5,140 bases of DNA from Phycisphaerales bacterium. Lineage in GTDB: Bacteria; Planctomycetota; Phycisphaerae; Phycisphaerales; Phycisphaeraceae. The notes beneath the pieces were generated by a model. It saw only the letters and a list, made by a program, of their open reading frames with translations. It searched no databases and had not been told where the DNA came from. The translations under genes were made by a program, and so were the position numbers. Every line of letters begins with the position of its first letter. The first letter of the stretch is position 1. The DNA lies in the NCBI GenBank assembly GCA_012031455.1, contig JAAUTM010000153.1:1-5140 (forward strand), in the 5' to 3' direction. This document shows, piece after piece, positions 1 to 5,140 of this stretch.

Positions 1-433
1 GCACTAGCGCCGCACTTGCTATCCGAAGCGCTTGATATCCAACTCAAAAGGGCATCAGCCGCCTGAAGGCCAAAGGCATTGATGTGGTGAGCGGAAAGGT
101 CGATTATGGAGGACTCAAGGACAGTGCAGAGTATCATGAATACCGACGACTCACCGCCCTGCTGCCTGCCTACCGCGCCACGCTGCACGAACTTGTCGAT
201 CGCACCTGGCCATTATTCACTGAGGGCCGAAAACTCTGGCCATGCTTGAACCGGAAGTGCGCCTGGATATTCAGCTATTTACCCTCGGTGGCCAATCCAT
301 CCTGAAAATGATTGAGCAACAGAATTACAACACCCTCACCCACCGACCCTCGCTTTCCAAAGGTGCCAAGCTCAGCCTGATGTTCCAGGCCTTGATGGGC
401 AAACTTTTCACCCTTGGTGGTCTACGCCGATGA
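1..433 (+). CDS. hpnC: HpnC, hydroxysqualene synthase: 5'-truncated C-terminal half, frameshifted
   Basis: Squalene/phytoene synthase-family enzyme. In known HpnCDE pathways HpnC turns presqualene diphosphate into hydroxysqualene. Only the C-terminal half lies in the window; the start and the Asp-rich motifs are off the left edge. The protein is readable in frame 3 up to about 239 (AYRATLHELVDRTW, LFTEGRKLWP) and continues in frame 2 from 242 (MLEPEVRLDIQLF, then LGGQSILKMIEQQNY and HRPSLSKGAKL) to the TGA at 431-433. One base is missing at about 240-242: the Trp-Pro of frame 3 should be followed directly by the Met-Leu-Glu-Pro of frame 2. Upstream of about 55 no frame stays open, yet scraps of a family-like segment (RDLLSE, LYIPTQ) appear if several single-base indels are assumed. 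The stop overlaps the hpnD start (ATGA). Identification rests on the family-like C-terminus and on the hpnD and hpnE neighbours. Whether it is a pseudogene or a sequencing artefact cannot be settled here. Confidence 0.8.
430..433 (+). other. ATGA stop/start overlap hpnC-hpnD
   Basis: The hpnC TGA (431-433) overlaps the hpnD ATG (430-432), and a second ATG follows at 433. No clear Shine-Dalgarno is present, so termination-reinitiation coupling is likely. Confidence 0.75.
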
Positions 434-1412
434 TGTCTACCTCCTCTGTCGCCAACCCGCCAGCGCGCAGGATCACCCCCCCTGTGGTCGATCCTGCGGT
501 ACTTGCCCGTTCTTTTGCAGCCTGTGCTGATATCACCCGCACGCGCGCAGGCAACTTCTACCATGGTCTCAAATTGATGAGCCAGCCAAAACGCTCAGCG
601 ATGTACGCACTCTACGCATGGATGCGCGTTGTTGATGACCTTGCTGATGAACCCGATACCACCATCAATGCCGTCAGCCAAAAGCAAAATCGCCTGACGC
701 TCTTTCGCAACCAAACTGAACTGGCCAGTCGCGGCGAACTGGTCCTCAATCAACTCGACTCCCAGCATGCCGACCTCTGGCCCGCGGTGCAACATACCTT
801 TGTCACCTATCAGGTGCCGTTGCCGATTTTGATGGACATGATCACCGGGCAGTTGCTCGACCAAACCAAAACCCGCTACGCAGGCTTTGCTGAGCTTGAA
901 ACTTATTGCTATCAGGTCGCGGGCACCGTGGGCCTGTCGTGTCTCTCCATTTGGGGATACCAGGGTGATCAGGCCACCTGCGACCTTGCGATCAAACGGG
1001 GCATCGCCCTGCAACTGACCAACATCCTCCGTGACATTGTCGAGGATGCTCAGCGTGACCGTCTGTACCTCCCTGCCGACGAAATGCAATCGCAAGGCAT
1101 CGACCCCGCGCGATTCCTCACAGAGCTGCGTTTTGGTCGTCTCTCTGTCACCGAATCAGTCTTTGGATCGTTTATGAAAAACAGATTGACCGTGCCGCTG
1201 GTTTCTATCAGGCCTCGCGTGGGTTGGAGAATCATCTGGATCAAGACAGTCGCGCCTGCTGCTGGGCTATGGGTGAAATTTACCACCAGCTTCTGCTTCG
1301 TATCGCTACCCAGCCCCTGGCCGTGCTGCATGGCCGGGTGTCGATCTCCAAGTGGCATAAACTTGGCATCGGCCTGCGTGCCAAACTCGGCAAGCCATGG
1401 GTGCATGCATGA
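430..1412 (+). CDS. hpnD: HpnD, presqualene diphosphate synthase (one internal frameshift)
   Basis: Trans-isoprenyl diphosphate synthase fold. HpnD condenses two farnesyl diphosphates to presqualene diphosphate, the first step of the HpnD-HpnC-HpnE route to squalene. Both Mg-diphosphate-binding Asp-rich motifs are present: VVDDLADE at about residues 67-74, and LTNILRDIVEDAQRDRLYLP at 196-215. YCYQVAGTVGLS (159-170) is also typical. Frame 1 is good up to Lys250 (codon 1177-1179). The family-like sequence then resumes in frame 3 as QIDRAAGFYQASRGLENHL and runs through MGEIYHQLL and KWHKLGIGLRAKLGKPW to the TGA at 1410-1412. The switch lies in the A5 run at 1177-1181, where one base seems to be missing. 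Corrected length is about 327 residues, slightly longer than typical because of an N-terminal extension. ATG 430 overlaps the hpnC stop; ATG 433 is an equally possible start. No strong Shine-Dalgarno is seen, so translation is probably coupled to hpnC. Uncorrected, the frame-1 ORF runs to 1542 with an unrelated tail. Confidence 0.92.
1409..1412 (+). other. ATGA stop/start overlap hpnD-hpnE
   Basis: The hpnD TGA (1410-1412), seen only when the frameshift upstream is corrected, overlaps ATG 1409 of hpnE. That the same junction type appears at both boundaries supports the corrected hpnD frame. Confidence 0.75.
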
Positions 1413-2975
1413 CCCAGCCGACCTTGCCCATCAACACCATGACCCTGCCGAAAGCAATCATGCCTTTGCCAAATCAAACAAGTTCAATCGTTGTCATCGG
1501 GGGTGGCCTGGCAGGCATCGCCGCTGCGGTTCGACTGGCTGAATATGGCTTAAAAGTCACCCTGGTGGAAACCCGTCAACGCCTTGGCGGCCGAGCTACC
1601 AGTTTCACCGACCCTGTCACCGGCCAGTTGCTCGACAATTGCCAGCATGTGCTGCTGGGTTGCTGCACCAACCTGCTGGACCTTTACCACAGGCTCGGGG
1701 TAGTTCACAAAATTGATTGGCATCCACGCCTGCACTTTGCGTTTCCCAATAACCACCACAGCAGTGAACGATGGATCATTGACACCCTCGAAAGCGATGA
1801 TCTGCCCGCGCCCTTGCACCTGACGCATGCACTCCTTGCGTTTGGCGGATTGTCGGTGATGGAAAAAGTAGCGGTCGCTCGGGGGATGCTTGCGGTGATG
1901 CGGGCGGGGCAACAGGGCCGCACTTTGCTGCACCAAATGAGCTTCGCCGACTGGCTGCAAACCAGCGGCCAGCCGGTGAGCCTGATTGATAAATTCTGGG
2001 GTCCGGTGGTCATCAGTGCCATCAATGAACTGCCTGAGAACATGGCCGCCGACACTGCCCTTCAGGTGTTTCAGGAAGGGATGCTGGCCAATCGGGATGC
2101 CTATCGCATGGGGCTTGCAGCCGTGCCTTTGGTGCAGCTTTACGACCCGCCTCTGCCCGCTGGCACAAACCGGCGGAACACTCATGCTCTCCACCAGCGC
2201 CCACCAGTTCGACTACGACCCGGCCCAAAAACGCATCACCGGGTTGCACATCGATCAGGACCGCATGCTCACCGCTGATACGTTTGTGAGCACCCTGCCC
2301 TTTGACAGGCTTGCCAAAATATCACCCCCGGCACTGCTGCAAAGCGATCAACGATTGCAGGGGATCGGTAGCATTCAGGTAAGCCCGATCATTGGCATTC
2401 ATCTGGTCTTTGCCACGCCTGATGAATCGCCCATCATGGACCTGCCCCATCTGGTCGTCACCGGTTCGATGATCCAGTGGCTGTTCAACAAGGGTATGGT
2501 CGATCATCAGGAAGAAGCTTCCGCGTCCCCCGTTCATGAAACCTTGCCCAGCCCCACCACACGTGGCCAGCATCTGCATGCGGTCATCAGTGCTGCTCAC
2601 AAGGAAGTTGGTGTAGGTGCAGATGAATTGATCGCTCAGGCTGTGCGGGAAGTGAAATCCCTGTTCCCCAAAGCCCGACAAGCCACGCTGCTGCATGGCC
2701 GAGTGGTGAAGGAAAAACGTGCCACATTCTCCGCCCGCCCCGGTTTTCACAGGTATCGTGCCGCTGCCAGCCCCAATCGATCCAAGGGTGATGCAGTGAA
2801 TTTGTATCTGGCTGGTGACTGGTGCCAAACCGGCTGGCCCGCAACGATGGAGGGAGCGGTGCGATCAGGCTACCTCGCTGCCCAAGGCCTGCTCCGTGAC
2901 CTTGGTCACGATGCGCTTTTGCTCACCCCCGACCTGCCTGCTTCGCCGCTGTATCAGTTTCTGGCGGGGGAGTGA
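1409..2975 (+). CDS. hpnE: HpnE, FAD-dependent hydroxysqualene dehydroxylase (one internal frameshift)
   Basis: Flavin amine-oxidase/phytoene-desaturase-like enzyme that reduces hydroxysqualene to squalene, the last step of the HpnCDE pathway. The N-terminal Rossmann motif is clear: IVVIGGGLAG at about residues 27-36, an acidic residue ending the second strand (TLVE, Glu54 region), then RLGGRATSF. The C-terminal FAD-binding signature is LYLAGDWCQTGWPATMEGAV followed by RSGYLAA. RVVKEKRATFS is also typical of HpnE. Frame 2 is correct to Asp246 (2144-2146); from 2148 the protein continues in frame 3 as RLCPLAQTGGTLMLSTSA. One extra C in the CCC at 2146-2148 explains the switch. Corrected length is about 521 residues, longer than usual, partly from a Ser/Pro-rich insert near 2496-2567 and an 18-26-residue N-terminal extension. 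ATG 1409 overlaps the hpnD stop as ATGA; ATG 1397, 1439 and 1460 are alternatives in frame. The stop lies 4 nt from the stop of the convergent zinc-ribbon gene. Confidence 0.92.
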
Positions 2976-2979
2976 CTTT

Positions 2980-3429
2980 TCACAAAGCATGAAAGACGAG
3001 CCAGAATGCGGTCACTGCTGTTAGCAAGAAAGGCAGCCTGCGCCACCAGATGCGGCGGCGTGTTTTCGTGATATTGATATACCAATTGCATAATAGCAAA
3101 ACTATTACGGTTACGATTAACTGACGCAACCAAAGCTCTTCGTATGCATTAGAATACAAACTAAAACGATTTCCTCTCGCTGGTCGATATCTGGTTGTGA
3201 GGATCAATGTAATCAAGGTGGTGGCCAATGACATTGTTATGACGACGACAGTGGCCATACGCATGTCAGGAGTCATGGGTTCTTGGTAATACATGATGCT
3301 GGTTGATACCTTTTCCCCGCATTCCGGACAGTTATTGTAGACCCCTTGGGTGCGCAGGTTATATCCACACTTTAGGCATACCAAGTCACTGATTACCACC
3401 CCATTATTGGTTAATTGTCGCTCGGCCAT
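2980..3429 (-). CDS. Zinc-ribbon plus three-helix membrane protein, function unknown
   Basis: Intact 149-residue ORF. The N-terminus holds a four-cysteine zinc ribbon: CLKCGYNLR with Cys18 and Cys21, and NCPECG with Cys34 and Cys37. This CxxCGYxLR...CPECG domain is very common at the N-termini of uncharacterised planctomycete membrane proteins. Three hydrophobic segments follow, at about 58-79 (TVVVITMSLATTLITLIL), 102-120 (RQLIVTVIVLLLCNWYI) and 131-148. Arg/Lys-rich stretches (TKTRRRIWWRR) lie between helices 2 and 3. By the positive-inside rule the loop between helices 2 and 3 is probably cytoplasmic; the side of the ribbon is uncertain with an odd helix number. No signal peptide is visible. 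The start is supported by a Shine-Dalgarno AAGGA at 3441-3437, 7 nt before the ATG. It lies 49 nt downstream of a second gene of the same plan, so the two are probably co-transcribed. No enzymatic motif is seen and function is unknown; zinc binding is inferred from the cysteines. Confidence 0.85.
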   Translation of the reverse strand: MAERQLTNNGVVISDLVCLKCGYNLRTQGVYNNCPECGEKVSTSIMYYQEPMTPDMRMATVVVITMSLATTLITLILTTRYRPARGNRFSLYSNAYEELWLRQLIVTVIVLLLCNWYINITKTRRRIWWRRLPFLLTAVTAFWLVFHAL

Positions 3430-3436
3430 GCAATTT

Positions 3437-3441
3437 TCCTT
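3437..3441 (-). promoter_or_regulatory. Ribosome binding site of the 149-residue zinc-ribbon gene
   Basis: On the - strand AAGGA is followed by a 7-nt spacer and the ATG ending at 3427. It is one of the few good Shine-Dalgarno sequences in the window and fixes the start at 3429. Confidence 0.6.
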
Positions 3442-3478
3442 GACTGTTGATAATATTTGTAAGATTATCTTGTGAATC

Positions 3479-3937
3479 TCATTTCCAAGTCAGGTAATCC
3501 GTGGCCAATATCATCACAAGCACCAGTGAAGAAAACAGGATTGGTATCCAGAATGTTCGGTGTCGGCGCAGTGGTCCAATACAGAGGGCAAATAACTCAA
3601 GAGGAATTAGAAATACAAGCACCCATCCGGATATATCGTGTATAACCCAATAATTTTGCCAGACGCCTCGATACTTTACGTCCCCGACAGGACGAAACAT
3701 ATATTCGTTTAACAATGTCATTGCCAACAAGCTGGTAGATATCAGGAATATAAAACTGGACATTAGTCTTAATCGCATTGGCAATGGTGGCAATTGACCA
3801 GCGATGGTCTTACCCACTGGCCAGCCGCACTCAGGGCAGTTTTTCATCCCTTGCCATCTCACGCAGGCTGTAACTGCAACCAAGACAATGCAGGTTATCG
3901 CGGTCAATGGAGCAATCTGTTCCGGAATTGCTGGCAT
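3479..3937 (-). CDS. Second zinc-ribbon plus three-helix membrane protein, N-terminus probably frameshifted
   Basis: The C-terminal part is clear: NCPECGWPVG (one half of a zinc ribbon), then MRLRLMSSFIFLISTSL and two more hydrophobic segments ending LATDYLTWK. This is the same ribbon-plus-three-helix plan as the neighbour downstream. In the frame carrying this part, the preceding residues (ITCIVLVAVTACVRWQG) give no first CxxC pair. The next frame of the same strand, however, reads LHCLGCSYSLR then EMARDE just before the A5 run at 3844-3840, which is exactly the missing half. Removing one A joins it to NCPECG. The best start is ATG 3937, because AGGGGG lies 7 nt upstream. Using it needs a compensating missing base between about 3937 and 3888. 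GTG 3941 starts directly in the ribbon frame, and TTG 3967 extends the uncorrected frame; both have poorer initiation signals. Function is unknown. The gene lies downstream of the rpsG terminator and 49 nt upstream of its partner. Confidence 0.7.
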   Translation of the reverse strand: MPAIPEQIAPLTAITCIVLVAVTACVRWQGMKNCPECGWPVGKTIAGQLPPLPMRLRLMSSFIFLISTSLLAMTLLNEYMFRPVGDVKYRGVWQNYWVIHDISGWVLVFLIPLELFALCIGPLRRHRTFWIPILFSSLVLVMILATDYLTWK

Positions 3938-3944
3938 ACACGTG

Positions 3945-3950
3945 CCCCCT
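3945..3950 (-). promoter_or_regulatory. Possible ribosome binding site of the 3937 start
   Basis: On the - strand AGGGGG stands 7 nt before ATG 3937. It differs from AGGAGG at one base. It favours ATG 3937 over GTG 3941, for which the spacer would be only 3 nt. Confidence 0.4.
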
Positions 3951-4012
3951 GAAGGCGGTGACTTCAAAGCAACTTATATCAAAAATTCCATTGACCCGAT
4001 ACCCTGCTGATC

Positions 4013-4046
4013 GTAATTAAAAAACCCAGACATAGCTATGCCTGGG
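4013..4046 (-). terminator. Intrinsic terminator after rpsG
   Basis: Read on the - strand, a 9-bp stem CCCAGGCAT / ATGTCTGGG (one G-U pair) closes a 4-nt AGCT loop at 4046-4025. Six Ts (4024-4019) and AATTA follow. The wobble pairs only in the - strand transcript; the + strand would have an A-C mismatch and no T tract. So it terminates the rpsL-rpsG direction. It starts about 78 nt after the rpsG stop and separates rpsG from the zinc-ribbon genes. Confidence 0.85.
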
Positions 4047-4124
4047 CTTTGGGAAATATCTTCAAATTGTCGTGATCAATCGTGATTCAAGCATCCGGGC
4101 AATGGAAATCGCAACAACCGGTCA

Positions 4125-4598
4125 TTACCACGCAAAGTGGGCAAACGCGCGGTTGGCGTCGGCCATCTTGTGGGTATTTTCGCGGGTGGTCACTGCCTTG
4201 CCGGTGTTCTGCGATGCATCCATCAATTCCTTGGCGAGCTTCATATGCATGGGCTTGCCCTTATCCGAACGGGCAGCGTCGATGATCCAGCGGAACGCCA
4301 GGCTCTGCTGCCGTTTGCGGTTCACGCTCATGGGCACCTGATAGTTAGCGCCGCCGACTCGGCGGGAACGCACTTCCACCTCGGGGCGCACATTGTCCAG
4401 CGCCTTTTTGAACACATCCAGCGGAGGAGTGCCTTTGCTGCGTTTTTCAATCTCGGTCAAGGCATCGTACACCACGCGCTCCGCCACGGACCTTTTCCCG
4501 TCGCGCATGATGCAGTTGATGAAACGTGCCAGTTCTTTGTTGCCGTACTTGGGGTCAGGCCGAAGCTGTTCTGCCGCGTGAGTAATGCGTCCACCCAT
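4125..4598 (-). CDS. rpsG: 30S ribosomal protein S7
   Basis: Primary binding protein of the 16S rRNA 3' major domain, organising the head of the 30S subunit near the E site and the mRNA exit. It is intact at 157 residues, against about 156 in typical bacteria. It is recognised throughout: LRPDPKYGNKELARFIN near the N-terminus, DGKRSVAERVVYDAL, NVRPEVEVRSRRVGGANYQV in the middle, LAFRWIIDAAR, and HKMADANRAFAHFAW at the C-terminus. The start is set at ATG 4598 (MGGRITHAAEQL), which matches where S7 proteins begin. The frame stays open to ATG 4688, but the extra 30 residues are not S7-like. No strong Shine-Dalgarno precedes 4598. The gene follows rpsL in the usual str-operon order, but after a long spacer, and is followed by an intrinsic terminator rather than fusA. 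It is the one full-length conserved gene here with no sign of an indel. Confidence 0.97.
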   Translation of the reverse strand: MGGRITHAAEQLRPDPKYGNKELARFINCIMRDGKRSVAERVVYDALTEIEKRSKGTPPLDVFKKALDNVRPEVEVRSRRVGGANYQVPMSVNRKRQQSLAFRWIIDAARSDKGKPMHMKLAKELMDASQNTGKAVTTRENTHKMADANRAFAHFAW

Positions 4599-4735
4599 GG
4601 TTCGATCATCTTGCTTGTCAACCACGCACACCGGTGGTTGCTCGGCTGCGGCTCGTCCGCCCATCAACAAGATGAGCCTCCCGTTCACCCACCCCAGGCA
4701 CCATTAGAACCCGGGGCGATTACTTGCCGCCATCT

Positions 4736-4741
4736 ATTATA
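4736..4741 (-). promoter_or_regulatory. Possible -10 box upstream of rpsG
   Basis: The - strand reads a perfect TATAAT inside an AT-rich stretch, about 138 nt before the rpsG start. No good TTGACA-like -35 stands 16-18 nt upstream, and there is no extended TG. In AT-rich sequence this can arise by chance. If real, rpsG could be transcribed independently of rpsL. Confidence 0.25.
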
Positions 4742-4744
4742 TTT

Positions 4745-4798
4745 GTGATTTGATGATGTTTGATCTGGTAATGTTTGATTTAGTGATTTCGTGATTTA
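4745..4798. repeat. Degenerate octamer array, GATTTGGT-like orientation
   Basis: The + strand shows units such as GTGATTTG (4745), TGATCTGG (4761), GATTTAGT (4777), GATTTCGT (4785) and GATTTA (4793), spaced in multiples of 8 nt and mixed with diverged units. The unit is the reverse complement of the array at 4871-4925, so the two blocks form a loose inverted repeat around a centre of about 70 nt. Confidence 0.5.
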
Positions 4799-4870
4799 AG
4801 TCAGTTTCAGAACGAATTCTTTTCTAACCGATCCATCAAGCAATCACAGTTTCACCAAATCAATACGTCA

Positions 4871-4925
4871 TCAATTCGCCAGATCACCAAATCGCCAAAT
4901 CGTAAATCGCCAACTCACCAAATGC
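4871..4925. repeat. Degenerate octamer array, CCAAATCR-like orientation
   Basis: Successive 8-nt units on the + strand: TCAATTCG (4871), CCAGATCA (4879), CCAAATCG (4887), CCAAATCG (4895), a 7-nt TAAATCG (4903), CCAACTCA (4910) and CCAAATGC (4918). A further CCAAAT lies at 4855. The array begins within about 10 nt of the rpsL stop codon. Its origin and role are unknown to me. Confidence 0.6.
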
Positions 4926-4931
4926 TCTAAA

Positions 4932-5140
4932 TTACTTGGCAGCCGCTGCTGCCGCCTTCTTGACACCGTACTTGGAGCGTCCCTGACGCCGACCTTCGAC
5001 ACCCAGACAGTCCAGCGAACCGCGGACGATGTGGTAACGCACACCGGGCAGGTCGCGGACACGTCCGCCGCGCACCAGCACGAATTGAGGTGTTCCTGAC
5101 AGGTTGTGGCCTTCACCACCGATATAAGCCGTGATCTCAC
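4932..5140 (-). CDS. rpsL: 30S ribosomal protein S12, C-terminal part (5' end beyond the window)
   Basis: S12 lies at the 30S decoding centre and helps monitor codon-anticodon pairing. The last 68 codons are present: [13 protein letters not shown], then [40 protein letters not shown], and a KKAAAAAAK tail ending at TAA 4934-4932. The near-universal stretch after GHNL is garbled: the frame reads SGTPQF instead of a QEHSVV-like sequence. Dropping three single bases (5099, 5089 or 5090, and 5082) gives exactly QEHSIV, with the frame unchanged before and after. So the sequence here is probably wrong rather than the protein divergent. The Ala-rich C-terminal tail is longer than in E. coli S12. The gene continues beyond base 5140. 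Confidence 0.95.
   Translation of the reverse strand, partial: EITAYIGGEGHNLSGTPQFVLVRGGRVRDLPGVRYHIVRGSLDCLGVEGRRQGRSKYGVKKAAAAAAK

Larger units (their letters stand above)
4599..4931 (-). other. rpsL-rpsG spacer, 333 nt
   Basis: No convincing gene is seen. In the direction of transcription it starts with the degenerate octamer array just after rpsL. An AT-rich middle (about 4790-4840) and a mirrored array (about 4745-4798) follow. Then comes a possible -10 box, and finally about 135 nt of GC-richer sequence leading to rpsG. Part of the latter is open in frame with rpsG (from ATG 4688) but resembles no S7 extension that I know. It may act as a long leader. Confidence 0.6.

Noticed and set aside
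1183..1542. Native C-terminus of the uncorrected hpnD frame
   Set aside because: The residues after Lys250 have no squalene-synthase character, and the family sequence continues in frame 3 of the same bases.
595..2194. Long - strand open frames across hpnD and hpnE
   Set aside because: They are antisense to well-recognised enzymes and show no recognisable motif. They reflect codon bias of the + strand genes.
3973..3978. TATAAG on the - strand as a promoter for the zinc-ribbon genes
   Set aside because: The location suits a promoter after the rpsG terminator, but no -35 is visible and a single TATA-like box in AT-rich sequence is too weak to annotate.
4599..4688. N-terminal extension of S7 from ATG 4688
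   Set aside because: The frame is open, but the 30 residues do not resemble S7, while MGGRITHAAEQL at 4598 fits the normal S7 start and length.
4137..4748. 203-codon open frame on the + strand
   Set aside because: It lies antisense to rpsG and its leader. The opposite strand encodes a clear S7, so this is a shadow frame.
4871..4925. CRISPR-like array
   Set aside because: The units are 8 nt, contiguous and degenerate, with no spacers and no cas genes.
4871..5140. 89-codon - strand frame overlapping rpsL
   Set aside because: It is out of frame with the S12 sequence for nearly its whole length and runs through the octamer repeats.

Overview
The window reads as a piece of a bacterial chromosome, most likely from a planctomycete (Planctomycetota). 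The evidence is a squalene-forming hpnC-hpnD-hpnE operon together with a small membrane protein that starts with a CxxCGYNLR...CPECG zinc ribbon, a domain very common in planctomycetes. This taxonomic call is an inference. No rRNA or marker alignment could be run.

Layout. From 1 to 2975, on the + strand, lie the C-terminal half of hpnC, all of hpnD and all of hpnE. They are joined by ATGA stop/start overlaps at 430-433 and 1409-1412. Their products should work in sequence: HpnD makes presqualene diphosphate from two farnesyl diphosphates, HpnC converts it to hydroxysqualene, and HpnE reduces that to squalene, the precursor of hopanoids or sterols. From 2980 to about 3940, on the - strand and converging on hpnE with a 4-nt gap, are two small genes for zinc-ribbon plus three-helix membrane proteins of unknown function. 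From 4013 to 5140, also on the - strand, lies a ribosomal-protein segment: the 3' end of rpsL (S12), a 333-nt spacer with degenerate octamer repeats, rpsG (S7), and an intrinsic terminator just after rpsG.

The most striking property is reading-frame damage. Each hpn gene changes frame once inside otherwise well-conserved protein, and the left edge of hpnC looks broken several more times. The upstream zinc-ribbon gene hides its N-terminal CxxC half in another frame. In rpsL, three extra single bases within 18 nt scramble a near-universal S12 motif and then restore the frame. An essential S12 with that motif destroyed is implausible, so the simplest reading is uncorrected single-base indel errors in a draft or long-read assembly, with functional genes beneath. 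Real decay of the hpn operon is the less likely alternative.

I found no CRISPR array, tRNA, rRNA, transposase or phage gene. The best candidate for something uncharacterised is the zinc-ribbon/three-helix pair. The most unexplained DNA is the inverted octamer array between rpsL and rpsG.
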